Shown: positions 16,235-25,316, counted from the stretch's first letter. The stretch is DNA of 47,072 nucleotides from Candidatus Thalassarchaeaceae archaeon (GCA_023700255.1 JAJPRD010000009.1:1-47072); one strand, 5' to 3'. Numbers and translations: made by a program. The notes: generated by a model from the letters alone, not told the origin.

Positions 16235-17392
16235 ATGCATAAGACCGCAGTAACTCATCAATTATCCCCCTCTTCTTGGAGCCGTTTTGAAGAATGTCCA
16301 AGAAAATATTGGTTATCCAGGCAGCGCTTACCTCGCAAAGCAAGTATGCCTGCTTCATTGGGTAACGCAGTACATAATTCAGTCGAAGATATATGCAATC
16401 TAGACGTCACTGATCGGGAAGATTCTGAGGTTGGATGGTTATCGAAATCTATGAAAGAAATATTAGATAGAAATTGGGAAAAAGAGAAACAGATTTTTTT
16501 ATCTACACCAAGGCATCCGAGTTGGAAACCCCAACAAATTAGTAAGGCCCGGCAGGGTTTTGTTGGAGCATTAAATATTCTTTTTTCAAGATCTAATCAT
16601 GGTAAAAAGAAATTTTCAGAGGTATCAATAGGTAATTGGAAACAGATCCAATCAATCGTATTGTTAAACGAAGGTAAGTTAATTTCAGAGGATGGTAAAT
16701 TAATTGGACGATTAGATTTACTTGTTGATGATTTAGATGAGGATGGAGAATCTAAAGGATGGATAGTTGCAGATCTCAAAACAGGCAAACCCCCCAAAGA
16801 CATTCTAAATGAGAGAGTCAATAGACAATTATTATTTTATAGAGATTTATTGAAAGTAACAACTCCAAATCATCCTAAAGTTTCTGCAGAAGGGTGGTAT
16901 TCTGCGAATCAAGAGATTTATCCTGCGGAAGGCGAATCGGTGTTAGAAGATGCAATAGTTGCTTGGGCGGGCATGAAGCTAACTCTCGAACCTCTTCAAG
17001 CAACGCCTAATTCTCAATCCTGTGGATTCTGTGAATTTAAGGCATGGTGCCCAACTTGGTGGGTGGCTAGGAGAGACGGAATTCTTTCAGATTCTACAAC
17101 TTTTCGCGATGAAGTAGTTAAGCTAATTCGTTTTGATGATATTTCCGGCGTAGCATTATTCGAAAGGATGTCTGCAATTGAAGATAAAGGAGAGGTCGCT
17201 GAATCTAATGTGCAATTTGGAGCATTTATCAAAGATCAAGCACTAAAACAGATAACTCATTTGTTATCCACTGGATATGATGGCCCTATGTTCCTTGGAA
17301 GTATTAGAGCGGATGGCAAAGTAATGCATTTAGGTGATTGGAGTGAAATTCTTAAATGGTCTCCTTTATTGAAATCAATAAGGGAAGATTAG
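16235..17392 (+). CDS. PD-(D/E)XK nuclease of the RecB/Cas4/AddB group with a probable Fe-S cluster
   Basis: 385 aa. N-terminus LSPSSWSRFEECPRKYWL is the classic PDDEXK_1/RecB-like opening, followed by GNAVHNSVED with His47. Catalytic core: GRLDLLVDD (Asp161), ADLKTGK (Asp180, Lys182) and NRQLLFY (Gln198). Cys21 plus Cys263, Cys266 and Cys272 (CGFCEFKAWC) reproduce the one-plus-three cysteine layout of the 4Fe-4S cluster in Cas4 and AddB. It is a standalone DNA nuclease, probably in repair or end processing. The 3' end overlaps the convergent DnaQ-type exonuclease gene by 4 nt. No cas gene is nearby, so a CRISPR role is not supported. Confidence 0.88.
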   Translation: MHKTAVTHQLSPSSWSRFEECPRKYWLSRQRLPRKASMPASLGNAVHNSVEDICNLDVTDREDSEVGWLSKSMKEILDRNWEKEKQIFLSTPRHPSWKPQQISKARQGFVGALNILFSRSNHGKKKFSEVSIGNWKQIQSIVLLNEGKLISEDGKLIGRLDLLVDDLDEDGESKGWIVADLKTGKPPKDILNERVNRQLLFYRDLLKVTTPNHPKVSAEGWYSANQEIYPAEGESVLEDAIVAWAGMKLTLEPLQATPNSQSCGFCEFKAWCPTWWVARRDGILSDSTTFRDEVVKLIRFDDISGVALFERMSAIEDKGEVAESNVQFGAFIKDQALKQITHLLSTGYDGPMFLGSIRADGKVMHLGDWSEILKWSPLLKSIRED

Positions 17393-18207
17393 TCTAGAAA
17401 TTCATACTTATATTTTTCAGAAACTGACTGCGGTATAGGGCTAGATGGTGAAAACAACCAATGCAAATATCTTTGATCTTTTTTCTTTATTTCCTCTAAA
17501 CTTCGTCCTTTATGTTTTCCAAAGGCAACTATAATCCCTATGTCGCTTATTCTTAAGTTACCTCCCGATCCTTCAATTGGCTCTAAATCGATCAACCCTG
17601 GACCCAGTGAATCATCACTTCTAATCCCAGATAGAGAATCTTGTAAATCATCAATGGAGCCTCTGAAAAATCGAGGGTATGCTTTCATCATCTCCCAGAG
17701 TAAAAATAGGGTAGCACCAGCATCAGCATCTGCTCTATGTGCATTTTCTAGATTTATAGAATATTTTTTGCATAATATTCCTAGAGTATGTCTCCCCGGT
17801 ATTTTCAATTTTTTTGCAATAACATATGTATCAATTATTGCTCTTGGCCGCGGAGTTTCAACCCCTGCTCTCATACATTCCATTTCAAGAAATTTCCAAT
17901 CAAATTTAATCACATTATGACCAACTATTATCGCACCCTCCATCATTTCTGCAATTTTCTTGATATGTTGGGAAAAAGCTCCCGACAGTTTCACATCTCT
18001 ATCTTTAATTCCGTGTACATTCGAGGCCTCAAAAGGTATTCTTTTTTCAGGGTTAACTAATGATTGTAGATTTATGTGTCCACCATCTATATCGCTGCCC
18101 ACAAGAGCATACTCAACAATTCTCTCAGTCCTTGCATTGAATCCTGTAGTCTCTAGATCAAATCCTAAGACTCGAAAGCCAGCAAATATATCTCCAGACA
18201 TGGTCAA
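17389..18207 (-). CDS. DnaQ-family 3'-5' exonuclease with extra C-terminal domain
   Basis: 272 aa. DEDDh exonuclease motifs: Exo I GFDLETTGF (Asp17, Glu19), Exo II VGHNVIKFDWKFLE, Exo III HRADADAGAT. After about residue 200 comes a second small domain, VAFGKHKGRSLEEIKKKDQRYLHWL, of the type found at the C-terminus of exonuclease X-like proteins and in DUF3820-like stand-alone domains. Likely a single-strand exonuclease in repair or proofreading. Convergent and overlapping by 4 nt with the RecB-like nuclease gene; ligA is 2 kb further on, so this segment is rich in DNA-processing genes. Confidence 0.88.
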   Translation of the reverse strand: MTMSGDIFAGFRVLGFDLETTGFNARTERIVEYALVGSDIDGGHINLQSLVNPEKRIPFEASNVHGIKDRDVKLSGAFSQHIKKIAEMMEGAIIVGHNVIKFDWKFLEMECMRAGVETPRPRAIIDTYVIAKKLKIPGRHTLGILCKKYSINLENAHRADADAGATLFLLWEMMKAYPRFFRGSIDDLQDSLSGIRSDDSLGPGLIDLEPIEGSGGNLRISDIGIIVAFGKHKGRSLEEIKKKDQRYLHWLFSPSSPIPQSVSEKYKYEFLD

Positions 18208-18327
18208 TCGAACGAGACACCTGCCATGAACTCATCCATTCGCATTTTTTCAATCCTATCATTTTCACATTAATCGAGTCCATCAATCCAACATTGCTAT
18301 CAATGCCATATTGTGCACAGACGTCTA

Positions 18328-19494
18328 ATGGTGTCAACTAAGACTGTAAGTTTCTCAATATGTTGTATGATATTGTTTGTTTCTCTTTCTGGTTGTACTG
18401 GGCTATCCTCAACCAAACCTAATGCTGAAATAACGTCTGATAATAATGAAATAAATATGGGTGAAGTAATAAATTTTGATGGGCGTGATTCATCTTCACC
18501 ATCTCCCTCAATAATTACTGATTATACTTGGAATTTCGGTGATGGAGAAATTAGAATGACTAAAGCTGGAATAATTAGCCATAATTTCCAGAGCTCAGGT
18601 AATTTCGAAGTTGAATTGATTGTGACAAATGATCTCGGTGAATCAGATTCAATCTCAATCAGTGTATTCGTCAATTCACCTCCTACAATAATTATTGAAA
18701 TACCTGGATATGCCAAAACAGGCGAAGTTGCAGTTTTAGATGCCTCCTCTTCATTTGATCCAGAAGGTGGAATAATTGAATATATTTGGGATTTTGATAA
18801 AACCGTAGATAGTGATGGTGATGGTAACCCATCAGGAGATGCAGATGGGAATGATGCATTGGCAGAAGTAAGATTTACTGATCCTGGGAATCATACGGGA
18901 ATTCTAACTATTGTTGACGATAAAGGAGGGATTTCATCTCAAGAATGGACTCTTATGGTAATTTCAAGAAACTACCATGTCTCGTGGGAAGAAAAATCAA
19001 TTGAATTCTCTTGGTCAGGCTATCTTGAACAAGGAGATACAATTTCTTTTGATCATGAACCCGGTCTAGGCGCCAGAATCCTTCATGCAAATGCTACATT
19101 GACGCTAGCCAGAGATTTAATTCCAATAATGTGGCCCGAAGATAATTTCTCTATTTATCTTGATTTACCAATGACCGGGTGGTCAACTTTCACTTCCACG
19201 AGTCATGATAATATCACCGAAAATGCGACAGCATACATCGATATTGAAAATATGAATGACATACCTAATAGTGATTATACTCTCCAATCAGATTCATCCG
19301 AAACTATTGTAAATACCTTATTGAATCAAGCTGGACAGAGATTCGGTCAGGGCGATTGGGTTTGGACAATATCTGCTGATCAATGTGATCCTGATTTACC
19401 AGTTGATGGTATAGATCCGGATACGGGTAATGATTGGGATTTACAGATAGAATTTGTTATTTTAATACCCAGAGTTAGTGAAATTGGTGTTTAA
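18328..19494 (+). CDS. PKD-domain lipoprotein
   Basis: 388 aa from ATG 18328 (an in-frame GTG at 18313 is also possible). The hydrophobic N-terminus ends in a lipobox, FVSLSGC, so the mature protein would be lipid-anchored on the outer face of the membrane. One clear PKD domain follows, with the signature YTWNFGDGE. A second, divergent PKD repeat (LDASSSFDPEGGIIEYIWDFD) carries a short DSDGDGNPSGDADGND calcium-like loop. The C-terminal 180 residues are beta-rich and unassigned. Such proteins usually act in adhesion or polymer binding; the ligand is unknown. Confidence 0.82.
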   Translation: MVSTKTVSFSICCMILFVSLSGCTGLSSTKPNAEITSDNNEINMGEVINFDGRDSSSPSPSIITDYTWNFGDGEIRMTKAGIISHNFQSSGNFEVELIVTNDLGESDSISISVFVNSPPTIIIEIPGYAKTGEVAVLDASSSFDPEGGIIEYIWDFDKTVDSDGDGNPSGDADGNDALAEVRFTDPGNHTGILTIVDDKGGISSQEWTLMVISRNYHVSWEEKSIEFSWSGYLEQGDTISFDHEPGLGARILHANATLTLARDLIPIMWPEDNFSIYLDLPMTGWSTFTSTSHDNITENATAYIDIENMNDIPNSDYTLQSDSSETIVNTLLNQAGQRFGQGDWVWTISADQCDPDLPVDGIDPDTGNDWDLQIEFVILIPRVSEIGV

Positions 19495-19535
19495 GTTCTT
19501 ATCTATCCGTGGGAAGGGCTTTCAAGTAATTCTCT

Positions 19536-19901
19536 ATGGCACGGTCTATGGTCAAAGAGATGGAGATAACAAAAGTCTCAATTCGAGATCGACTCATTGC
19601 TGATTTAAAAGTGATAATGAATAATCCCCGGGACTATGATTTTTCTCCACGTGCAGAGATTAATGGAACTACTCTTTTCATTAAAAATGAGGGCGATGAA
19701 GTTTCTACAACTTCATTTGAATTAGATTCAGAAATGATGCAAACAGCGGAACGCGATCGAATGGTGGAATTGAGAGTTAAATTCAATGTTCAAGGTATGC
19801 ATGGGGTGCTTCTAAACAGAACACCTAATTCGAGAGATGGTCCAAAATCTAAGAAATTAGCTCAGCCGAGTTGGAAAACAATCCTTCCATTAGATCTTTG
19901 A
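19536..19901 (+). CDS. Small protein of unknown function
   Basis: 121 aa, not recognised. Soluble, mixed alpha/beta, no signal peptide; notable segments are ITKVSIRDRLIADLKVIMNNP and TAERDRMVELRVKFNVQG. ATG codons at 19536, 19548 and 19560 are all in frame; the last would give MEITKVSIRDRL and 113 aa. It sits 41 nt after the PKD lipoprotein on the same strand and 58 nt before tRNA-Arg. No motif suggests a function. Confidence 0.6.
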   Translation: MARSMVKEMEITKVSIRDRLIADLKVIMNNPRDYDFSPRAEINGTTLFIKNEGDEVSTTSFELDSEMMQTAERDRMVELRVKFNVQGMHGVLLNRTPNSRDGPKSKKLAQPSWKTILPLDL

Positions 19902-19959
19902 TTTTGCTCGACTTTCAACCGTCGGAATTAAACAGGGGTCTTCTCTCGAACGCCGTATT

Positions 19960-20036
19960 GGACCCATAGTGTAGCCTGGATATCACTGGGGCTTGCGGAG
20001 CCTTAAACCCGTGTTCAAATCGCGGTGGGTCCGCCA
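19960..20036 (+). tRNA. tRNA-Arg (anticodon GCG), CCA encoded
   Basis: Acceptor stem GGACCCA/TGGGTCC is perfect over 7 bp. The D arm begins GTGT at 19969. The anticodon stem GGGGC/GCCTT (two G-T pairs) closes the loop TTGCGGA, giving anticodon GCG. The T arm is CCGTG-TTCAAAT-CGCGG, the discriminator is G at 20033 and CCA is encoded at 20034-20036. Reads CGC/CGU arginine codons. Confidence 0.9.
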
Positions 20037-20109
20037 TTTCGTTGTTTTAGTGGTAACTATCGTTTTTATTCAGCAATAATTCAAAAGTGTTTGTTGAGCG
20101 CCTTCTTTC

Positions 20110-21354
20110 ATGAGTATGCAAGAAGCATGGGGCGAAAAGTATCTTCGCCGCTTTCTTATTGCAAATGGGATTAATATGTGGGGTAATTCCATATTTTTTG
20201 TTTCTATTGCATGGGTTGTATCTCAGTCCGGCGGGCCTACTGCTTACGGTTATTTGTTAACAGCATATTTTTTGGGACATTTACCCTTACTACTTTATGC
20301 AGGGATGGTTGTAGATAAATTACCGAGAAGAACTGTGGCATTAGCCGCAGATCTAATTGAAGCTGGAATAGTTTTTGGTGCGGTAATTTGTTTATTATTT
20401 TCATTTTCCTTAATTCCAACATTATTGATATTATCTTTCCTTGTTGGAGGCATATCTGCTTTCTCAATGCCTGCTAAAAACGCACTTTTACCAGACTTAA
20501 TCGATGAAAACTTATTGGCAGAGGCGAACTCAATCCGAGGAATTATTATTACTACGGCATGGATGTTAGGGCCTTTAACTGGTACCTTTATATTATTTTA
20601 TTCTAGTCTCAAAATATGTTTATTATTTGATATTTTAACATTTTTATTTAGTGCAGCGATACTTTCAACAATACCTGAAGTTCCTATCGACAGAGGTGAT
20701 AGTTCGGGAAATCTTCGAGAAGAAATATCTGAGGCATTTTCTTTTGTTAAAACACAACCATGGTTATTTGCTGGAATACTGATGTTTATGTTTTGGCATT
20801 TTTGGGACTCAATGATTGAAGTTGGAGTGCCTTTCTTAATTGAGTCTAAAGGTTTAGGCGCTCGCTCATACGGAATTTTCGGAGCAGTTGGCGCAGCTGG
20901 AGCAATGATAGGCTCAGCCCTTGGCGGAATTAAGCCAGTTCCAAAAGAGAAAAGAGGTTTAGTATTCTATATTTTCATTGGTGGAATAGCTTGGAGTATG
21001 CTTTTTTGGGCGATGCCAATACCATTTTGGGCGGTATTAATTTTTGTCTTAATTGAAGGGATATTAGGGGGTTCTTTAATGGTGATATGGAGAACTGCAA
21101 TGGCAGATAGTGTCGATCAACATCTCCGAGGGCGAGTAAATTCTTTAGATGCTGTAGGATCGATGATTTTTCTTCCAATCGCTCCACTTCTTGGAGGTTG
21201 GTTAATTTCTATAACTAATGTTCTAACAACTTATTCAATCGCTGTGTCTTTTATGATACTAACCACTACTATCGGACTCCTCGTACCATCTTTCAGAAAC
21301 TTCCAAAGAAACCCTTCTGAGGCCTTCCCTCTTAAATCCGTAAATATTGATTAA
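20110..21354 (+). CDS. MFS transporter, probable drug/metabolite exporter
   Basis: 414 aa with about 12 predicted membrane helices. The loop between helices 2 and 3 carries the MFS signature GMVVDKLPRRTVALAAD, and the sequence style (FSMPAKNALLPDLIDENLLAEANSI, RGRVNSLDAVGSMIFLPIAPLLGG) is that of the MFS_3/enterobactin-exporter-like group. Proton-driven efflux of a small molecule is likely; the substrate cannot be read from the sequence. It stands alone after tRNA-Arg and 60 nt before the thioesterase gene. Confidence 0.88.
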   Translation: MSMQEAWGEKYLRRFLIANGINMWGNSIFFVSIAWVVSQSGGPTAYGYLLTAYFLGHLPLLLYAGMVVDKLPRRTVALAADLIEAGIVFGAVICLLFSFSLIPTLLILSFLVGGISAFSMPAKNALLPDLIDENLLAEANSIRGIIITTAWMLGPLTGTFILFYSSLKICLLFDILTFLFSAAILSTIPEVPIDRGDSSGNLREEISEAFSFVKTQPWLFAGILMFMFWHFWDSMIEVGVPFLIESKGLGARSYGIFGAVGAAGAMIGSALGGIKPVPKEKRGLVFYIFIGGIAWSMLFWAMPIPFWAVLIFVLIEGILGGSLMVIWRTAMADSVDQHLRGRVNSLDAVGSMIFLPIAPLLGGWLISITNVLTTYSIAVSFMILTTTIGLLVPSFRNFQRNPSEAFPLKSVNID

Positions 21355-21414
21355 TTTTAGTACAGAAAGTATTTTCTACATAGATTTCAAACCTATGGCT
21401 TGTCACGATAGAAC

Positions 21415-21831
21415 ATGGCTTTTACCTCGTCCCGAAGAATTGACTTCCCCATGGTTGATATCGCAGGTATTGTTTATTATCCTAAATTTTGGGACTTAGC
21501 ACATCGTTTTTATGAAGAGTCATGGGAGTATACTTGTGATATGCATTATAATGAATTATTACAAAAACATCGTATTGGCTTTCCTTTAGTACACAGCGAG
21601 GCAAATTTTCATCATCCACTTAGTTATGGGGACACTGCTTTTTGTAAAATCACAGTAAAAAATATTGGCAACACTTCAATAACTTGGTTCTTTCAAATTT
21701 TTAATCAAAATGAAAAGCTATGTTGGAGCTCAACACAAACAACAGTATGTACAAGTATGGATTCAATTTCTGAAAAAATATCAGTCCCTGAATGGATTCG
21801 AGAAGGGCTTTCTCGTATAGTTCAAAATTAA
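21415..21831 (+). CDS. Hotdog-fold acyl-CoA thioesterase (4-hydroxybenzoyl-CoA thioesterase family)
   Basis: 138 aa, typical length. The N-terminal RIDFPMVDIAGIVYYPKFWD matches the 4HBT family active-site loop, in which the Asp of VDIAGIVYY is the catalytic residue. The central helix LAHRFYEESWEY and the block NFHHPLSYGDTAFCKITVKNIGNTS also fit. It hydrolyses an acyl-CoA thioester in the cytoplasm; the acyl group is unknown. The product has no signal sequence. Confidence 0.88.
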   Translation: MAFTSSRRIDFPMVDIAGIVYYPKFWDLAHRFYEESWEYTCDMHYNELLQKHRIGFPLVHSEANFHHPLSYGDTAFCKITVKNIGNTSITWFFQIFNQNEKLCWSSTQTTVCTSMDSISEKISVPEWIREGLSRIVQN

Positions 21832-21841
21832 TTTACTTTGT

Positions 21842-22237
21842 TTATTGTTTTGGCCATTTTTTAGACAAGGCAACTCGGAGGTCATCATTCATTCTTGCAT
21901 CCCACCAGTTAGCATCTCGCCAAATTGCATATCGCCCTCTTATTCCCCTCAAATCTGCACGGTCGAGTTTTGAGCCTTGAAAATTTGATAAATTCATTCT
22001 CGCTTTTAGGAAAATTGCATCGCGCATATCTGCATGATCAAAAGCAGCCTTCATTAAATTTGCACCTTTGAATGACGCTTTTCTAAGATCTGCACCTGAG
22101 AGATTTGCTCCTTCGAGATCTGCCCCATCGAACACAGTTCTTCTTAAATCAGCACCTGATAAATCGATACCGCGCAAATCTTCACCTATATGTGAAGTAT
22201 AAGACCAGTCTTTTTTTTCAATTTCTTTTTCAGTCAC
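21842..22237 (-). CDS. Pentapeptide-repeat protein
   Basis: 131 aa from GTG 22237. From about residue 20 on, it follows the A(D/N)LXX five-residue rhythm (DLSGADLRRTVFDGADLEGANLS and onward, through KLDRADLRGIRG), about 17 repeats that should form a right-handed quadrilateral beta helix. The GTG start is chosen because GGAGAG lies 8 nt upstream and the start overlaps the stop of the upstream gene by only 8 nt. An ATG at 22270 would extend the overlap into that gene without a ribosome-binding site. The partner or target is unknown; the coupled upstream gene is the best clue. Confidence 0.82.
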   Translation of the reverse strand: MTEKEIEKKDWSYTSHIGEDLRGIDLSGADLRRTVFDGADLEGANLSGADLRKASFKGANLMKAAFDHADMRDAIFLKARMNLSNFQGSKLDRADLRGIRGRYAIWRDANWWDARMNDDLRVALSKKWPKQ

Positions 22238-22805
22238 GAGACAGTCTCTCCAGATAATCGCGTCCAGCATCAGTTAGTATGACATATCTATTTTTCTTCG
22301 GCATTCCAGCAGGGTACTCCAGGAACGGATCTTGCTTCTTTCCGGAAATTCCACCTTCTAACATTCTGTTGATATATAACGACAAATTCCATTTTTCTAC
22401 AGCATTCTCATCCCATTTTCCTGATTGTGTTACTAAGATTTTCAATTCTCTTGGCGGGGTATTAGTTTCCTTCTCTACGAATCTGAGATAATGTATTGCT
22501 GCCAAGATTACATCTCCAGTTTTTTCTATACCACAAGAATCTAAAACTCTCCTAAACGCAGATCCACGTTCAGGTATTCCACTTTGTATTGCTCTTTGGG
22601 CGGCAGCTTCTACGGCTAATTCTCTTGCGTTTCGAATAGCGGAGAGATTTGCTGCCCATGATCCTTCTTCTTTAATTTTCAACCAGCCATCATTCACTTC
22701 TTTTGCTGAACCAGTCAAATCAATAATATCTGAACCCACTTTAATATAAATACGTCCCATATCCGAATTCTCATCTTGGCTCATATTGTATCCGAGGATA
22801 CCCAT
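22230..22805 (-). CDS. Unknown protein with a winged-helix-like C-terminus
   Basis: 191 aa (alternative starts at 22784 and 22760). Not recognised overall. Residues 1-100 are helical and charged (ANLSAIRNARELAVEAAAQRAI). The C-terminus (WNLSLYINRMLEGG ... NRYVILTDAGRDYLERL) resembles the end of archaeal winged-helix domains, in which 'LTDxGxxYL' is common. It could be a nucleic-acid-binding regulator. It overlaps the pentapeptide-repeat gene, so the two are likely co-translated. DNA binding is inference. Confidence 0.65.
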   Translation of the reverse strand: MGILGYNMSQDENSDMGRIYIKVGSDIIDLTGSAKEVNDGWLKIKEEGSWAANLSAIRNARELAVEAAAQRAIQSGIPERGSAFRRVLDSCGIEKTGDVILAAIHYLRFVEKETNTPPRELKILVTQSGKWDENAVEKWNLSLYINRMLEGGISGKKQDPFLEYPAGMPKKNRYVILTDAGRDYLERLSRD

Positions 22806-22889
22806 TTAGTTAAATCCTAGTGTCATTTTTTAACAAATAGTGATGTTGTAACTGCGAGATTTAAGATAACTAACTAACTGCGCTTAACT

Positions 22890-23657
22890 ATGAGTGACGA
22901 CAATAGCGCGGGTTACCCATTAGTTCTGCATGCGGAAGCAGACCCTAGCCGGCTCGGCGGGACAGCAATTTGTGGATTTTCTTCAGTGGGCTCGGTTGGA
23001 GTAATTGCAACATCTCATTTGATATCTGCTCTTGAGTTAGATGTTATGGGTACTGTACTTCATCCTCAATTTCCAGCAATAGCATTAATCCATGATTCAG
23101 TTCCAAAACATCCAGTTCGAGTCTATCAAGGAGATGGAATAGGAATATTCACATCTGAGATACAATTTCCCAATGAAAAAGACGTACATTTTGGCGAAAC
23201 AGTTCTTGAATGGTTTACGAAAGGGGGTTTTGATCGACTAATTGTAATTGATGGTGTAATAAGTAAAGAGCTCGGTATCAAAGAAGAGGGGGAACTATGG
23301 GGAGTCTCCTCTACAAAAGAAGGACGAGAGCAATTAGATAAGGCAGGAATTCGCCGTATTCAACAGGGAATAGTTTCAGGAATTGCAGGTTATTTAATTG
23401 CAGAAGGGGAACGTCGTGGCTTAGAAGTATCCGCACTTTTAGCAGAATGCAATCCCATGTATCCCGATGCTAGGGCTGCGTTAATCGCAGTTGAAGGAGT
23501 AAGCGAATTAATCGATAAAGAAATCCCTATTCAAGAATTATTGAACGATGCTAGGAACATTGAAGAACGTGTAAGAGAAGCATTCACTCGTGCACAAAAA
23601 ACAGCTTTACCTGCACCAAGTGATGATGATGATGATGAAGTACAAATGATATTCTAA
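22890..23657 (+). CDS. PAC2-family protein, second copy
   Basis: 255 aa, PAC2 superfamily like the protein at 15346-16152. Shared layout: GTAICGFSSVGSVGVIATSHLISAL, VLHPQFPAIALIHD, and QQGIVSGIAGYLIAEGERRG followed by ALLAECNPMYPDARAA. The C-terminus is an acidic linker (SDDDDDEVQ) ending M-I-F, so it lacks the tyrosine of an HbYX tail. Archaeal PbaA/PbaB work as a pair, one with and one without a docking tail; the two PAC2 genes here could be such a pair, though they are 7 kb apart. Confidence 0.85.
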   Translation: MSDDNSAGYPLVLHAEADPSRLGGTAICGFSSVGSVGVIATSHLISALELDVMGTVLHPQFPAIALIHDSVPKHPVRVYQGDGIGIFTSEIQFPNEKDVHFGETVLEWFTKGGFDRLIVIDGVISKELGIKEEGELWGVSSTKEGREQLDKAGIRRIQQGIVSGIAGYLIAEGERRGLEVSALLAECNPMYPDARAALIAVEGVSELIDKEIPIQELLNDARNIEERVREAFTRAQKTALPAPSDDDDDEVQMIF

Positions 23658-24227
23658 TCAATAGAAGGGATTTGTTCCTGCAGCATGATCGGTAGTATCG
23701 ATAATTTCAGTAATCCCATCTACATTATCTGTAATCATAACTTCAACACCCTGTTTTAGTGTTACATCTACCATTCCACAGCCTTGACAACCTCCACCGA
23801 AAGCGATGTACGCCTTACCATCGTCCACTCCTAATAGGTCGACATGCCCTCCATGGGATGCAACCGCAGGGTTAACGTGCTCGGCAATTACATCCGCTAC
23901 ACTTTGTGATAAATCATCTATCCATAGTGGATTGGGGTTATCAAATGCAAATCCCCCTCCCATCAAGGTTTCTTTGTAATCTAAAGTAGTTCCATTGATG
24001 TATTGGATGCTTTTTTCGGCAATCAATACCGACAGGCCATTCGATTCAGTTTTCAGATCCCCTTCTTTAGCGTCTTCAAGAGATACTAATTGTAAATCAT
24101 AATTGAAACCCTTTGCCCCTCTTCCTACAATCTCGATACGAACCGATAGGTCGGAATCTTCACCCTGAGATATATATTGGTTCAACATCTCTTGAGCTTT
24201 CTCTGTAATCTCCAGCATGTTACTCAA
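23658..24227 (-). CDS. nfuA: Fe-S cluster carrier NfuA-like
   Basis: 189 aa with the two-domain layout of NfuA: an N-terminal A-type (IscA-like) domain, here without the usual three cysteines (residues 1-100), and a C-terminal Nfu/NifU domain with VNPAVASHGGHVDLLGV and the cluster-binding GGGCQGCGM (CxxC). It delivers 4Fe-4S clusters to target enzymes. It is divergent from moaA, whose product needs two such clusters. The 3' end abuts the convergent PAC2 gene directly. Confidence 0.9.
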   Translation of the reverse strand: MSNMLEITEKAQEMLNQYISQGEDSDLSVRIEIVGRGAKGFNYDLQLVSLEDAKEGDLKTESNGLSVLIAEKSIQYINGTTLDYKETLMGGGFAFDNPNPLWIDDLSQSVADVIAEHVNPAVASHGGHVDLLGVDDGKAYIAFGGGCQGCGMVDVTLKQGVEVMITDNVDGITEIIDTTDHAAGTNPFY

Positions 24228-24305
24228 TGTAGTGGAATAGGTACCCTTTATTCAACCTGTCCTCAAACAGGCAAGACTCTTGACTCTAGTTCCTTACGCA
24301 GCATC

Positions 24306-25316
24306 GTGTCTGTCACGGATGTCCACGATCAATTTGGCAGGCCATTGAAAGATTTACGAATTTCAGTCACTGATCGCTGTAATTTCCGATGTAGATATTG
24401 TATGCCAAGGGAGAGATTTAATGATGACCATGCATTTTTGCCAAAAAGAGCATTTCTTTCGTTTGAAGAGATCGAAAAGGTAGTTCGCTCTAGTATGTCC
24501 TTAGGTTTAGAGAAAGTTCGAATCACAGGAGGGGAACCCCTTCTTAGGAAAAATTTACCCGAATTGATTGAAAAACTCTCCAAATTAGACATTGACATCG
24601 CATTAACTACTAATGCATCACTATTGAAAAAAAATGCAAAAGCACTTCATGATGCTGGATTAAACCGTGTAACAGTAAGTCTAGATGCATTAGATCCGGA
24701 TTTACATAAAAAGATGTCAGATAGTAACGTACCCGTTGAATCAATATTAGAAGGAATTAACGAAGCCGTTCAAGTAGGATTGTCTCCAGTAAAAATCAAT
24801 TGTGTTGTACAAAAAGGAATCAACGAAGAAGAAGTTAGCAAATTAGTACATTATTTTAGAGGCACGGGAATAATTGTTCGTTTTATTGAATATATGGACG
24901 TAGGTCGAACCAATGGCTGGCAACTGGGCCAAGTAGTTCCAACTGAAAATATCCTCAGTCATCTGCAAAAAGAATTTGATTTAGTTCCAGTTGAACCTAC
25001 GAATAATAGTGATGTTGCGGTTAGGTGGGCGCATAGCGACGGTTCAGGTGAGATAGGTTTCATTTCATCTGTAACAGCGCCTTTTTGTGGTGATTGTGTT
25101 AGAGCTAGATTATCTGCAGATGGCCGTTTAGTTACTTGTTTATTTGCATCTGGTGGTCATGATATTCGTGCATTAATTCATAATGGCACAGATGAAATAG
25201 GTCTCCAGAAAGCCATCGCAGCGATATGGAATTTGAGAAAAGATAGGTACAGTGAAATGCGCTCCGAAGAAACTGCCGCTTTACCGAGAATCGAAATGTC
25301 CTATATCGGTGGTTGA
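24306..25316 (+). CDS. moaA: GTP 3',8-cyclase MoaA (molybdenum cofactor step 1)
   Basis: Radical-SAM enzyme that turns GTP into 3',8-cyclo-GTP for molybdopterin synthesis. From GTG 24306 it has 336 aa. N-terminal DQFGRPLKDLRISVTDRCNFRCRYCMP holds the CxxxCxxC SAM cluster. VRITGGEPLLR and the C-terminal second cluster region APFCGDCVRARLSADGRLVTC follow, and the protein ends with the required Gly-Gly (MSYIGG). A longer frame reaches ATG 24177, but that overlaps the divergent nfuA gene and adds no conserved sequence. The 3' end overlaps trm1 by 16 nt. Confidence 0.94.
   Translation: MSVTDVHDQFGRPLKDLRISVTDRCNFRCRYCMPRERFNDDHAFLPKRAFLSFEEIEKVVRSSMSLGLEKVRITGGEPLLRKNLPELIEKLSKLDIDIALTTNASLLKKNAKALHDAGLNRVTVSLDALDPDLHKKMSDSNVPVESILEGINEAVQVGLSPVKINCVVQKGINEEEVSKLVHYFRGTGIIVRFIEYMDVGRTNGWQLGQVVPTENILSHLQKEFDLVPVEPTNNSDVAVRWAHSDGSGEIGFISSVTAPFCGDCVRARLSADGRLVTCLFASGGHDIRALIHNGTDEIGLQKAIAAIWNLRKDRYSEMRSEETAALPRIEMSYIGG

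Noticed and set aside
16235-17392. Cas4-like signature suggesting a CRISPR locus.
   Set aside because: No repeat-spacer array or other cas gene is visible in the window; the motif set is shared by general RecB/AddB-type nucleases.
24177-24305. N-terminal extension of moaA to an ATG at 24177.
   Set aside because: It overlaps the divergent nfuA start, has no similarity to MoaA, and a GTG at 24306 gives the usual N-terminus.
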